64,000 nt of DNA, from NCBI GenBank assembly GCA_964578605.1, contig CAZODO010000011.1, forward strand, positions 1 to 64,000, given 5' to 3'. The position numbers were made by a program, and so were the translations under genes. Under the pieces are notes generated by a model, which was not told the DNA's origin, did no database searches, and saw only the letters and a list, made by a program, of their open reading frames with translations. Below are positions 27,749 through 37,179 of this stretch, piece after piece. The DNA comes from JAXMHN01 sp964578605. GTDB taxonomy: Bacteria > Verrucomicrobiota > Verrucomicrobiia > Limisphaerales > SIBE01. Each line of letters begins with the position of its first letter. Position 1 is the stretch's first letter.

Positions 27749-29143
27749 ATGTTGCGGCGTCAGCGTCAAATTCGAACGCAGTTGCAGAGGCTTCTTGATT
27801 CGGGCCTCTTCGCACTGAGTTTTTGGCTGGCCCACCTTTTGCGCCAGGATAACGAGTGGCTGGCCCGCCTGGGCGGTCCGTTGCACATCCAGAGTTTCTC
27901 CGAATACGCGTGGCTGCTGTTGATCATTGTCCCGATCAGCCCGCTCCTGCTGGAAGCGCATGGTTTTTACAGCCGGCCCCTTATCGCCTCACGGCGGCGG
28001 ACGGCATGGCAAGTGTTCCAATCGGCGGCTTTGACCGTTCTCGTGATGATCGTGGCGATCTTCCTTTTCAACGAGAAGCTCGCTCGCGCCGTCATCATTC
28101 TCTTTGGCCCGATCAGCTTCGTGCTCATCCTGTTGAAAGAGGAGCTGATCCGGCAGTGGATCGAGAGCAACGTGGCCCATGCCCAGCTCAGAAAACGGTT
28201 GATCCTGGTCGGGACGACCGAAGATACGGCCCGGTTGCATGCCCATCTGCAGCAAACGGCCCGGGATGGCATCGAGATCCTGGCGGAACTGAACCTGAAC
28301 GAAACGCCCATCCACACCCTGGTCCAGCTTCTCCATGAGCACTCGGCCAACGGCGTGATCCTGAGCGCCAAGCATACCTATTTCGGAAAGGTGGAAAAGG
28401 CCATTCAGGCCTGTGAGCTTGAAGGGGTGGAAGCGTGGCTGATGGCGGATTTCTTCAACACGCAGCTTTCGCAAACAACCCTCGACGACTTTTACGGGCG
28501 CCCGATGCTGGTGTTCCGATCCACGCCGGAAGAGAACTGGCAAGCGCTCGCCAAGGAGTTGCTCGATATCGCTGGCGCCTTTGTCTTGCTGATTATCGCC
28601 AGCCCCTTGCTCCTGATGACGGCGCTGGCCATCCGGGTGACCTCCCCAGGCCCGGTCTTGTTCCGCCAGCAGCGCAGCGGGTTGAATGGCCGCCCCTTCA
28701 CCATGCTCAAGTTCCGCTCCATGGTCACCGACGCGGAGCAGTTGAAACAGGAACTGGCTGCCTTGAATGAAATGGCCGGGCCGGTCTTCAAGCTGACCGA
28801 CGATCCGCGCATTACGCCGGTCGGGCGCATCATCCGCCGGTTCAGCATCGATGAACTCCCCCAGCTTATCAATGTTCTCCGGGGCGAGATGAGCCTGGTC
28901 GGCCCGCGGCCGCTCCCGGTTGACGAAGTGAGGCGCTTCGACGACTTTTCCCATCGCCGGAGATTAAGCGTGAAGCCGGGTTTGACCTGCCTATGGCAGA
29001 TCAGCGGCCGCAATAACGTCACGGATTTCAAGGATTGGGTTCGCCTCGACCTGGAGTACATCGACAACTGGTCTCTGTGGCTGGATTTGAAGATCCTGTT
29101 CCGCACCGTGCCAGTCGTGCTCCTGGGAACCGGAGCGAAATGA
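27749..29143 (+). CDS. Polyprenyl-phosphate sugar-1-phosphate transferase
   Basis: 464 residues. The N-terminal half has several membrane helices (~15-130) and a CoA-binding/Rossmann-like domain (~145-250, VGTTEDTARL). The C-terminal bacterial sugar transferase domain (~270-464) has a hydrophobic hairpin, then SPGPVLFRQQRSGLNGRPF, LKFRSM, FSIDELPQLINVLRGEMSLVGPRP and KPGLTCLWQISGRN. Such WcaJ/EpsE-type enzymes start repeat-unit assembly by moving a sugar-1-phosphate onto undecaprenyl phosphate at the inner membrane. The 163-base gap before it carries only a short direct repeat (AGTATTTAC twice near 27620) and a small CCAGC/GCTGG hairpin. It probably belongs to the same transcript as the exosortase. 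Confidence 0.92.
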   Translation: MLRRQRQIRTQLQRLLDSGLFALSFWLAHLLRQDNEWLARLGGPLHIQSFSEYAWLLLIIVPISPLLLEAHGFYSRPLIASRRRTAWQVFQSAALTVLVMIVAIFLFNEKLARAVIILFGPISFVLILLKEELIRQWIESNVAHAQLRKRLILVGTTEDTARLHAHLQQTARDGIEILAELNLNETPIHTLVQLLHEHSANGVILSAKHTYFGKVEKAIQACELEGVEAWLMADFFNTQLSQTTLDDFYGRPMLVFRSTPEENWQALAKELLDIAGAFVLLIIASPLLLMTALAIRVTSPGPVLFRQQRSGLNGRPFTMLKFRSMVTDAEQLKQELAALNEMAGPVFKLTDDPRITPVGRIIRRFSIDELPQLINVLRGEMSLVGPRPLPVDEVRRFDDFSHRRRLSVKPGLTCLWQISGRNNVTDFKDWVRLDLEYIDNWSLWLDLKILFRTVPVVLLGTGAK

Positions 29144-29231
29144 TGCGCCCGTGCTGCGGCCCCGCCTCCATCCGATGGGGCCAGGGTGTTCCCAGGGGAG
29201 GCCGCCGTTGTCGAAGGGACTCTTCTTTAAG

Positions 29232-30215
29232 ATGAAAAAACAAAAAACTGCAAAACGACCGCCAACGTCCGTCGTGACAGGCGCTGCCGGATTTCTAGGG
29301 TCGCACTTGGTGGATTTGCTGATCCAGCGGGGGCACAGGGTGATCGGGATGGACAACCTTGTGACCGGTAACCTGGCGAACATCGGGCAACTGGCAGGCA
29401 ACAAGGCCTTTCGGTTTATCGAGCAGGACGTGACGGAGTATCTTTTCCTCGACGAAGAAATCGATTACGTCTGGCATTTCGCATCGCCCGCGAGCCCAAT
29501 CGATTACCTCGAACTCCCCATCCAGACGTTGAAGGTGGGATCGCTGGGCACCCATAAGGCGCTGGGGTTGGCGAAGAATAATGGCGCACGGTTTCTTCTG
29601 ACCTCCACTTCCGAGGTGTATGGCGATCCGCTCGTCCACCCTCAAAAGGAGGATTATTGGGGCAACGTTAACCCCATAGGCCCGCGCGGATGTTACGACG
29701 AGGCCAAACGGTTTGCCGAGGCCCTCACGATGGCCTATCACCGCGAACATCATGTCGAGACTCGGATCGTGCGCATCTTCAACACCTATGGCCCGCGCAT
29801 GCGTCTGAACGATGGCCGGGTTGTGCCTGCGTTCATAAGCCAGGCGCTGGAGAATAAACCGTTGACCGTTTTCGGCGACGGAAGTCAAACGCGCAGCTTC
29901 TGTTATTGCTCGGATTTGATCGAAGGGATCTATCGATTGATGATGAGTGCGACTCCGGACCCCGTCAATATTGGTAACCCGCACGAAATGAGCATGCTGC
30001 AGTTTGCCAAGGCGGTCATTGAGGCCACGGGGTCGCGGAGCAAAATCTCCTTCAAACCCCTCCCTCAGGACGATCCGCGCCAGCGTCAACCGGACATAAC
30101 TCGGGCACGAACATTGCTTAAATGGGAACCATGTGTGGGTTTGTCAGAGGGTCTGGAGAAGACCATCGCCTACTTCAGGCAGAGAGTGCAGCGCGAGAAG
30201 GGGAAAAAAGCGTAA
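29232..30215 (+). CDS. UDP-glucuronate decarboxylase-like NAD-dependent epimerase
   Basis: 327 residues, extended SDR family: TGAAGFLGSHL nucleotide-binding motif near residue 17 and the catalytic YxxxK at Tyr155/Lys159 (GCYDEAKRFAEAL). The RIFNTYGPRM and GDGSQTRSFCYCSDL motifs match UDP-xylose synthases (UXS), which make UDP-xylose from UDP-glucuronate. Related dehydratases and epimerases share these motifs, so specificity is probable rather than certain. ATG 29232 is chosen because the upstream in-frame extension is Pro/Arg-rich and not family-like. It is the last gene of the polysaccharide cluster and presumably supplies a sugar donor. Confidence 0.87.
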   Translation: MKKQKTAKRPPTSVVTGAAGFLGSHLVDLLIQRGHRVIGMDNLVTGNLANIGQLAGNKAFRFIEQDVTEYLFLDEEIDYVWHFASPASPIDYLELPIQTLKVGSLGTHKALGLAKNNGARFLLTSTSEVYGDPLVHPQKEDYWGNVNPIGPRGCYDEAKRFAEALTMAYHREHHVETRIVRIFNTYGPRMRLNDGRVVPAFISQALENKPLTVFGDGSQTRSFCYCSDLIEGIYRLMMSATPDPVNIGNPHEMSMLQFAKAVIEATGSRSKISFKPLPQDDPRQRQPDITRARTLLKWEPCVGLSEGLEKTIAYFRQRVQREKGKKA

Positions 30216-30312
30216 GGATTGCCCTCTCCGTCCCACTTTTCTGTTTGACCGAGTTAGAGTTTTCCAGTAACCACCATCGCCGCCCTCGGACGTCGCTGAA
30301 CCGCGCGTTGGC

Positions 30313-30341
30313 TTGACGTCAAACGGTTCTGCGGAGAATGT
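30313..30341 (+). promoter_or_regulatory. Possible promoter with TTGACGTCAA palindrome upstream of the pilus operon
   Basis: TTGACG (30313-30318) followed after 17 bases by a weak -10 candidate (GAATGT). The -35 candidate overlaps a perfect 10-base palindrome, TTGACGTCAA (30313-30322), that could be a protein-binding site. It is 14 bases before the pilM start, which leaves little room for a leader, so the palindrome is a firmer observation than the promoter. Confidence 0.25.
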
Positions 30342-30355
30342 GACGGTAAGAAAAC

Positions 30356-32341
30356 ATGTTAAATTCAAACTCTTTCTTAAGTCTGGATTTTGGGGCCGGC
30401 ACTCTCAAAGCCGCCGAGTTTGAACTCAACGAAGCCGGAACCCTGATGCTCAAGCGGTATGGGGTGCGTTCGTTGGGCTTGGAAGGTTCCCAGGAGACTG
30501 CGCGCGAGACGGTTCTGCGCAAGGCCATCAACGAACTCTTTAGCGAGCGGGGGTTTGGATCGCGCCGGTCTAATGTTTGCGCCCCAGGTTTCCATGTCTT
30601 TTCCAAATTCGTCAAGTTGCCCCCGGTCGACTCCTCCAAGGTGACCCAGATCATCCAGTATGAGGCGCAACAGAATGTGCCCTTCCCGCTGGAAGAAGTG
30701 GTCTGGGATTACCAGATCCTCGGAACGACCCCCAGCGGCGAACTGGAAGTCCTCTTGGTGGCCATCAAATCCGACGTCGTTGAGGGGCTCTTCCGGACCG
30801 CCGAAGCCACCGGTCTGCGCCTCCAACTGGTCGATGTGTCGGCTGCGGCGCTCTGCAACGCCTTCCGCTTCAATTACGGCGACCTGGAAGGCTGCACAAT
30901 GCTTCTCGATATCGGGGCAAAAACCAGCAACCTGCTCTTCTTCGAAAAAGGCAAGGTCTACGCCCGCGGGATCAATATCGGGGCCAACTCGATCACCCAG
31001 GAGTTTGCCGCCGAAGCCAAATTGCGCTTTGCCGAGGCGGAGAAGGTGAAAATCGCGGAGGGGTTTGTGAGCTTGGGCGGGGCCTATGAAGAGCCGGAGA
31101 GCCCGCACCAGGCGGCGATCTCAAAGATCGCGCGGCAGGTAATGACCCGCCTGCATATCCAGGTCAACCAAACGATCCAGTTTTACCGGGGCCAGCAAGG
31201 CGGATCGGCGCCGCAACGGTTGTTCTTGGCGGGCGGGGCATCCATCATGCCGTACACCTCGCAGTTCTTCGCCGAGAAACTGAACATCCCGGTCGATTAC
31301 TTCAACCCGTTCCGGAACGTCCAGATCGATCCATCGATCGATATCGAAGATCTGGCGAAGGTGGCGCATTCTTTCGGGGAAATCGTGGGGTTGGGATTGC
31401 GGAACGTGGCGCAATGCCCGGTGGAATTGAACCTGGTGCCCAAGAGCATCCTCAAACGGCAGCAATTTGATCAAAAGAAGCCCTATTTTATCGCGGCGGT
31501 GTTCAGCCTGATCCTGGTGGTATTCGCTTACGGCTGGTTCCTCGAGCGGGTCGCTCAGGTCAAGGCGTCTTCCCTGGAGGAAATCAAGCGCCAACTCGAA
31601 CCTCTCGAAGCCAAGGAGCGCGAACTGCAACGGCACGAGGCCCAGGTCAAGGATGTTAAACAGCAGACAGATGCCCTGATCCAGCAGGTCCACTGGCGCC
31701 TTTTCTGGCCAGATGTGCTGGCGGAATTGCAGCGCATTCTCGCCAGCACCGAACGGGCCGTAGAGGAGGCGCGTCCCGGGTATAAAGTGGGTGTTTGGAT
31801 CGAGACTTTTGGAACTCCGCCGACGCAGACGTTCCAGTCCGCCGGTGGGGAGACGAGTTCGTCGGAAGAGACTTCCTCATCCAGCGTTTACCGCATGGAT
31901 CCGCGCTTGCTGGCCCGCTATGGCCTGCGGATGCGCATGCCCGCCATGGACGACACGACCACCAGCACCAAGAGCACGAACGTGCTTGAAAACCTTAAGG
32001 TGAAATTCCGGGCCGTAAATCTCAACAACGCGGCCGACAGCTCGGCGAATGGAAAGCTGGCTTTCGTGGTGGAAAACGCCATCCAGTCCAGCCCGTTCTT
32101 TGTCAAAGACGGGACAAAGCTCGATGGGCAGTTGGACCAGGTGGGGGAAGTCGAACACACCTTTACCTTTGGGATGGTTCTGAAATTGAGGTACCCTGGC
32201 ATTGATCTGACCGCGAAACCTGCGCGAGCCGCCCCGGACCCCATGGATCCTAATGCCGATCCCAACGCTGACCCGAACGCCGCGGCTGATCCCAATGCCG
32301 ATCCCGCCGCTGCCACCACAGAACCGGCCGCGACAGAGTAA
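30356..32341 (+). CDS. pilM: PilM-like pilus ATPase-fold protein with PilN-like extension (Amuc_1101-type)
   Basis: 661 residues, about 300 longer than a standard PilM. Residues 1-340 have the actin-like fold of PilM: LDFGAGTLKAAEFE, LLDIGAKTSNLLFF and LAGGASIMPY nucleotide-site motifs. One membrane segment follows at ~376-395, then a coiled-coil-like stretch and an extracytoplasmic domain like PilN, ending in a DPNAD repeat tail (~625-655). This suggests PilM and PilN functions fused in one chain that spans the inner membrane. It starts an operon with the two following small membrane proteins and a secretin, matching the order of the Akkermansia Amuc_1101-1098 locus. GGTAAG lies upstream of the ATG. 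The family assignment is by motif and order only. Confidence 0.85.
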   Translation: MLNSNSFLSLDFGAGTLKAAEFELNEAGTLMLKRYGVRSLGLEGSQETARETVLRKAINELFSERGFGSRRSNVCAPGFHVFSKFVKLPPVDSSKVTQIIQYEAQQNVPFPLEEVVWDYQILGTTPSGELEVLLVAIKSDVVEGLFRTAEATGLRLQLVDVSAAALCNAFRFNYGDLEGCTMLLDIGAKTSNLLFFEKGKVYARGINIGANSITQEFAAEAKLRFAEAEKVKIAEGFVSLGGAYEEPESPHQAAISKIARQVMTRLHIQVNQTIQFYRGQQGGSAPQRLFLAGGASIMPYTSQFFAEKLNIPVDYFNPFRNVQIDPSIDIEDLAKVAHSFGEIVGLGLRNVAQCPVELNLVPKSILKRQQFDQKKPYFIAAVFSLILVVFAYGWFLERVAQVKASSLEEIKRQLEPLEAKERELQRHEAQVKDVKQQTDALIQQVHWRLFWPDVLAELQRILASTERAVEEARPGYKVGVWIETFGTPPTQTFQSAGGETSSSEETSSSSVYRMDPRLLARYGLRMRMPAMDDTTTSTKSTNVLENLKVKFRAVNLNNAADSSANGKLAFVVENAIQSSPFFVKDGTKLDGQLDQVGEVEHTFTFGMVLKLRYPGIDLTAKPARAAPDPMDPNADPNADPNAAADPNADPAAATTEPAATE

Positions 32342-32346
32342 TTGTT

Positions 32347-33363
32347 ATGCAGTGGATCAAACGTAATCTTTACCTGGTGGTGGGCGGCGTTGTCGCGCTG
32401 GGCCTGCTGGGGTTTGCCGGATTCTACCTGTTCACCAAAGTCCGGCAGGACCAGGCCATCACCGAGGAGTTAAACACCGCCACGACGAGGCTTGAAACGC
32501 TGGCAAGGAGGGATCCCTATCCCAATCCGGAGAACATCACCGCCGCGAAGGAGGAAGGCGTTCGCCTCCAAGGCTTTCTTAGCGAAGTCGAAGCGCATTT
32601 CCTGCCGCCTCGAATTCCCGAGAACCTCAACAATATGACCTTCCGGAGCTTCCTGGACAACACACGAGCCAGGCTGTTGGCGGATGCGCAACTTGCGGGG
32701 GTCGAAGTTCCAACCAATTATTGGTTTACCTTCTCCGCGTTGAGCGGGACGATGGATTTCAAGTCGGCCACGCTTCAGCCGCTCGCGACCCAACTGGCGG
32801 ATATCCAGTCGATCTGCCAGGTGCTTTTCGATGCCAAAGTCAACTCGCTTGCTTGGCTGAAAAGGGCTTCTGTGGACAGCTCCGACACCTCGTTGACCGG
32901 TTCTCAGGATTACCTGACCGCCAAAGCCGTCACCAACACATATTCCGTCGTGATGCCTTATGAAGTCGCGTTCCAAGGATTCAGCTCCGAACTGGCTGCT
33001 GTCCTGGACGGTTTGGCACGCCTGCCGCACTGCTTGATCGTCACAAACGTTGTGGCGGAACAGGCGGCGAACGCGACGACTCCGACGACCGACGAGAGCG
33101 GCCAGATGGCCGACCTGAGCAGCCGGTATGGCCGCCCGGTTGGGATGGACCCCATGCAGGCTATGCGGGACCGCTACGGCGGGATGGGTGGCCGGTATGG
33201 CGGCCGGTACGGTGGCCGAGGGGGCATGATGAACCCTATGCCAGTTATTCCTCAGCCAGTCCAGCGCCCGGCCTCTCGCGGGCCCGCGACGATCCTGGAC
33301 GAAAAACCCTTGCGATTTGTTCTTTCCATTACGGCCGTCAATCTGAAATCCACCGGCAAATAG
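32347..33363 (+). CDS. Amuc_1100-like pilus-associated membrane protein
   Basis: 338 residues: an N-terminal membrane anchor (LVVGGVVALGLLGFAGFYLF, ~8-27), a helical region, and an extracytoplasmic alpha/beta domain. Near residues 255-310 is a Gly/Arg/Tyr/Met-rich insert (YGGRYGGRGGMM). Size, topology and position between the PilM-like and secretin genes match Amuc_1100, the PilO/PilN-like protein of Akkermansia. It starts 5 bases after the pilM stop. It probably forms part of the periplasmic alignment complex linking the inner membrane to the secretin. Sequence similarity to Amuc_1100 could not be measured here. Confidence 0.72.
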   Translation: MQWIKRNLYLVVGGVVALGLLGFAGFYLFTKVRQDQAITEELNTATTRLETLARRDPYPNPENITAAKEEGVRLQGFLSEVEAHFLPPRIPENLNNMTFRSFLDNTRARLLADAQLAGVEVPTNYWFTFSALSGTMDFKSATLQPLATQLADIQSICQVLFDAKVNSLAWLKRASVDSSDTSLTGSQDYLTAKAVTNTYSVVMPYEVAFQGFSSELAAVLDGLARLPHCLIVTNVVAEQAANATTPTTDESGQMADLSSRYGRPVGMDPMQAMRDRYGGMGGRYGGRYGGRGGMMNPMPVIPQPVQRPASRGPATILDEKPLRFVLSITAVNLKSTGK

Positions 33364-33370
33364 GCGCAGC

Positions 33371-34207
33371 ATGCAGTTTCTGAAAAAACACTACGAGAAG
33401 GTCCTGTTGAGCATTGTGCTGCTGGGCCTCGCGGCCGCGGCAGCTGCGCTGCCATGGCAGGTTTCACATGAACGCGATCGCCTGGAGGAAATCCGGCGCA
33501 ACCTTACGGTGAAGGTCAAACCCAAGCCGTTCCAGCCGCTGGACGATTGGCTTAGCACGAACCGAACCGTTCTCGCCCGGCTGGAGAGCCCGCTGGATAT
33601 TGATCTTGCCGGCGAGCATAACCTCTTCAACCCGGTGCCTTGGAAGAAGTTGCCAGGCGGCCAATTGGTCCCAATACGCAAGGGAAATGAACTGGGCCCT
33701 GGAGCCGTCAGGATCACAAGGATTCATGAGCTCAAACTGGAGGTTTCGTTCAGTCCCGTTGCGGCGGCTCCAGACGCCACGGAAGCTGCCAAGTACCTCG
33801 TGGTCATCCGGCGTGAAACGGATCGGACCCCGCGGCCCACGCAACGAAATACCAGCATGGCTACGCCGCGCAATGACCTGTTTGAATTGCTCCGCGTTAT
33901 CGGTCCCGCCAACCAGCCAACGGAGCTTGTCATCAAGCTCAGGGACCAGGTCGAACCGATCAGCGTGATGCAGGACAAGCCCTACTCCGCGGTCATCGGC
34001 TACGCGGCCGATCTGGAGTATCCGCCTGGCAAGCAGACCTTCATGAACAGGCGCAAGGACGACCGGATTGACCTCAAAGATGATCCCGAACAATACAAAA
34101 TCGTTGCCATAACGCGAAACGAAGTTGTATTGTCGGCGGACTCAAACAAACGACGAACGGTGATTAAGTACCATGCCAGCAGCAGCGCTACGGCCTCCAC
34201 AAAGTGA
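33371..34207 (+). CDS. Amuc_1099-like pilus system protein
   Basis: 278 residues: a short cytoplasmic start, one membrane helix (VLLSIVLLGLAAAAAALPW, ~11-29), then an extracytoplasmic domain ending in a beta-rich part (VVLSADSNKRRTVIKYH). It lies 7 bases after the Amuc_1100-like gene and 39 bases before the secretin, the place held by Amuc_1099 in Akkermansia. A PilP-like bridging role is plausible from position. No enzymatic motif is visible. Confidence 0.65.
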   Translation: MQFLKKHYEKVLLSIVLLGLAAAAAALPWQVSHERDRLEEIRRNLTVKVKPKPFQPLDDWLSTNRTVLARLESPLDIDLAGEHNLFNPVPWKKLPGGQLVPIRKGNELGPGAVRITRIHELKLEVSFSPVAAAPDATEAAKYLVVIRRETDRTPRPTQRNTSMATPRNDLFELLRVIGPANQPTELVIKLRDQVEPISVMQDKPYSAVIGYAADLEYPPGKQTFMNRRKDDRIDLKDDPEQYKIVAITRNEVVLSADSNKRRTVIKYHASSSATASTK

Positions 34208-34246
34208 GTCACTGATCTAAGCTTTTCAGTCTAAGGAAACCAAACC

Positions 34247-37060
34247 ATGATAAAAGCAGCCTCTCTCTCTTTATCTGTCCTGCTGTTGCTTTCGGCGGGA
34301 TCGGCCCTGCAGGCTCAAACGGCAACCGCGGACATTGCGACCACGGAGGCCCTCCGCCGGCAGGCGACTGTTATCGAACTCCGCCGCACCCTGGAAGACG
34401 CCGCCAGAATTCATAAGCAAGGGAATCTAGAAGAAGCGGCGCGCCGTTACGAGCGCTCGCTGGACCTGGTCCGGAGCATTGGCATTGGCGTGGACCGCGA
34501 AAACAAGGATGCCGTTGCCGGGTTGGCGGGCGTCCGCCTGCAACTGGCCGAAAAGGCCCGGAAAGTCGGCAACCTGAATGAAGCCAGTGCCCAGGTCGAG
34601 CGCGTCCTGCGCGTGGACCCAACCAACGCGACAGCCCAGAATCTGAATAAGGAAATCAACCGCGCCCTTCAGGAGCGCCAAGGCCGGGTGCCAAGCAAGG
34701 AAGTCATGGATATGGTCCCGGAAGTGAAGCGCGAATCGATCGAAACCTCAACCCTCGTGCAGGATGGACGCATGCTCATCGAGATGGGCAAGTTGGATGA
34801 AGCGGAGGCAAAGCTGCTCGAGGCGGTCCGCCGCAACCCCGAAGACCGCAACGCGTTCTACTACCTCATGTTGATCAAGGAGGCCCGGTACGCCCAGGAA
34901 GCCCGGAAACGGGAAATCTCCGCGAGAGAAGCCCTCGTCGAAGTCGAGAAAGCCTGGAACATCCCGATCTCGCGCGAGAAGTTGCCGACGCCCAATCCCT
35001 GGGCGACGACCAACCTGGTCAACACCAGCTACGGTCGCCAGATTATTTATCAGAAACTCGACAAGATTATCCTCAACGAGATTCTCTATGACGGTTTGCC
35101 TCTCAGCGAAGTCGTCCGGGACCTTAACGAGCAGGCCCGGCAGCGCGACCCCGATAAGCGGGGCCTCAATATCATTATCAATCCCCATGTCGATGTCCCG
35201 GTCGCGACGACACAACTGACCGGCGGAGTCGATCCGACAACGGGAGCGCTACTGCCCGCGCCGCCGCCCGCCGAGCGCGTGAATCTCAACGACGTGATCG
35301 TTCGCTTGCGCCTGAATAATGTGCGGCTCGGAGAGGTGATCGACGCTGTTTCCAAAGTGGCCGAGACACCGATCAAGTATTCCGTGGAGGATTACGCGGT
35401 GGTGTTCTCACAACGGGGCAACGAAGCCCAACCCCTCTTCACACGCACCTATAAAGTCGACCCGAACGCGTTTGTCGAAGGTCTGCAGAGCGTGAGCGTG
35501 GTGCAGTTGGGCGTCGGGGGCAGCAGCGGTGGCGGCGGCGTCGGGGGCGGTGGCGGTGGTTTTGGTGGTGGCGGTGGCGTCGGGGGCGGTGGTGGCGGTG
35601 GCGGATTCGGGATCGCGCGTGTCGATGTGACTGGAACGTCCGGTGGTGGCGGTTTTGGTGGCGGTTTTGGTGGCGGCGGCGGTGGTGGCGGTGGCATTGG
35701 AGGCGGTGGCATTGGAGGCGGTGGTGGTGGCGGCGGGACGGGTATCGCCGGCATTACCTATACCAACCTGCGGTCCGGCACGATTGATCTGGTGCGCAAC
35801 TTCTTCGTGGCGGCAGGCGTGGATTTCTCGACCAATGCCATCGCGATTGGTCCGACGGGCCTTCCTCAAGCCACCGGCAAAGCGCTGTTCTTTAATGACC
35901 GCACTGGGCTCTTGCTGGTGCGCGCGACGATGGAAGAACTGGATATCGTCGAAAAAGCGATACAGATCCTCAACGTAGCTCCGCCGCAGGTGAGCATCGA
36001 AGCGAAGTTCACCGAAATCAGCCAGAGCGATTCCCGGGCACTGGGTTTCGATTGGTTCCTGGGTAATTTCCTTATGCACGGCGGCGCGATAGGCGGGCAA
36101 GCTGGAACCGCTCCCTCCTACCAGGGCGCCCCATCCTCCGCGAATCCAAGCGGAGTCTTTCCAGGTGCACCGCCGGACGCCATTAACCCGGCGGGCACAG
36201 TGATTCCTCCGCAATCCTCGGATCAGAACCTGACCTCGGGTTTGCGCAACCAGGCCCAGGGCGGCGGACAGACCGTTCCCGCGGTGGCCACAATCACGGG
36301 CATTCTGACGGACCCGCAATTCCGGGTGGTCATTCGCGCGCTGGAGCAGCGTTCGGGTGCGGACCTGCTGGCGGCGCCCCGCGTAACCACGCTGAGTGGA
36401 CGCCAGGCGCAAATTCAGATCATCGAGCTGAAGAACGTTGTGGCGAGCCAGAACTTCGGAGCGACATCCTCGGGCGGCACGGCAACGACGGCCGCGACGA
36501 CGGGTATCGGCAACTTCGGCGGTGGCGTGGCCCAGCAATCGAACTACACGCCCATTCCGGTGCCGCTCGGTCCGGCTTTGGACGTAATTCCCTACGTTTC
36601 GGCTGATGGTTTCACCATTCAGATGACCCTGATCCCGAGTTTGACGGAGTTTCTGGGCTATGACGATCCGGGTCCGTTCCTTCCGCAGGCGCAATCGGTT
36701 GCGGGAAGCACGCTGGGAACGCCGCTGGTGGCGCAATTGCCGCTGCCACGATTCCGCGCGCGTTCGGTGATCACGAGCTGTATTGTTTGGGATGGGCAGA
36801 CTGTGGTCCTCGGTGGTCTGATCGCCGAGGATGTCCAGAAGATCCGGGATAAAGTTCCTGTGCTGGGCGATATCCCCTTCCTGGGACGATTTTTCCGGAG
36901 CGAATCGATGTCGACAACGAAAAAGAACCTGGTGATCTTTGTGACGCCCACGATTATCGATCCTGCCGGCAACCGGGTGCATCCGGACGAAAGCCTGCCT
37001 TACGATCCGAATGTGGCCCAGCCATTGCCTCCGACTCTGCCGAATCCGCCCATGCCGTAG
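34247..37060 (+). CDS. pilQ: Secretin, Amuc_1098/PilQ-like outer membrane channel
   Basis: 937 residues. Signal peptide (LSLSVLLLLSAGSALQAQ); TPR-like helical region (~35-215); secretin N-domains (~265-400, KIILNEILYDGLPLSEVV and LNNVRLGEVIDAVSKVA); a glycine-rich stretch (~423-500) inserted within the N-domains; a further N-domain (~505-580, TGLLLVRATMEELDIVEKAIQ region); and the secretin domain (~580-915) with VPVLGDIPFLGRFF near the end. It forms the multimeric outer-membrane gate of type IV pilus-like systems. A good AAGGAAA ribosome site lies before the ATG. No PilB, PilC, PilT or pilin gene is present in the window. Confidence 0.92.
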   Translation: MIKAASLSLSVLLLLSAGSALQAQTATADIATTEALRRQATVIELRRTLEDAARIHKQGNLEEAARRYERSLDLVRSIGIGVDRENKDAVAGLAGVRLQLAEKARKVGNLNEASAQVERVLRVDPTNATAQNLNKEINRALQERQGRVPSKEVMDMVPEVKRESIETSTLVQDGRMLIEMGKLDEAEAKLLEAVRRNPEDRNAFYYLMLIKEARYAQEARKREISAREALVEVEKAWNIPISREKLPTPNPWATTNLVNTSYGRQIIYQKLDKIILNEILYDGLPLSEVVRDLNEQARQRDPDKRGLNIIINPHVDVPVATTQLTGGVDPTTGALLPAPPPAERVNLNDVIVRLRLNNVRLGEVIDAVSKVAETPIKYSVEDYAVVFSQRGNEAQPLFTRTYKVDPNAFVEGLQSVSVVQLGVGGSSGGGGVGGGGGGFGGGGGVGGGGGGGGFGIARVDVTGTSGGGGFGGGFGGGGGGGGGIGGGGIGGGGGGGGTGIAGITYTNLRSGTIDLVRNFFVAAGVDFSTNAIAIGPTGLPQATGKALFFNDRTGLLLVRATMEELDIVEKAIQILNVAPPQVSIEAKFTEISQSDSRALGFDWFLGNFLMHGGAIGGQAGTAPSYQGAPSSANPSGVFPGAPPDAINPAGTVIPPQSSDQNLTSGLRNQAQGGGQTVPAVATITGILTDPQFRVVIRALEQRSGADLLAAPRVTTLSGRQAQIQIIELKNVVASQNFGATSSGGTATTAATTGIGNFGGGVAQQSNYTPIPVPLGPALDVIPYVSADGFTIQMTLIPSLTEFLGYDDPGPFLPQAQSVAGSTLGTPLVAQLPLPRFRARSVITSCIVWDGQTVVLGGLIAEDVQKIRDKVPVLGDIPFLGRFFRSESMSTTKKNLVIFVTPTIIDPAGNRVHPDESLPYDPNVAQPLPPTLPNPPMP

Positions 37061-37179
37061 CGGAGGCGTCGTCATGCAGACGAGCGATCATACCGGCGCG
37101 ATGGCAATTCGGCTGTCGCACATGAGAGGCTGGCACGTGTCAGCGATACTGGAGCACCTTGTTACACGACCCTAAACCT

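Noticed and set aside
35408..37075. Long minus-strand open frame opposite the secretin
   Set aside because: Low complexity, Arg/Thr/Ala-rich, no start context; mirror of the secretin codons.
37130..37146. Sigma-54 promoter near TGGCACGTGTCAGC
   Set aside because: GG to GC spacing is nine bases rather than ten.
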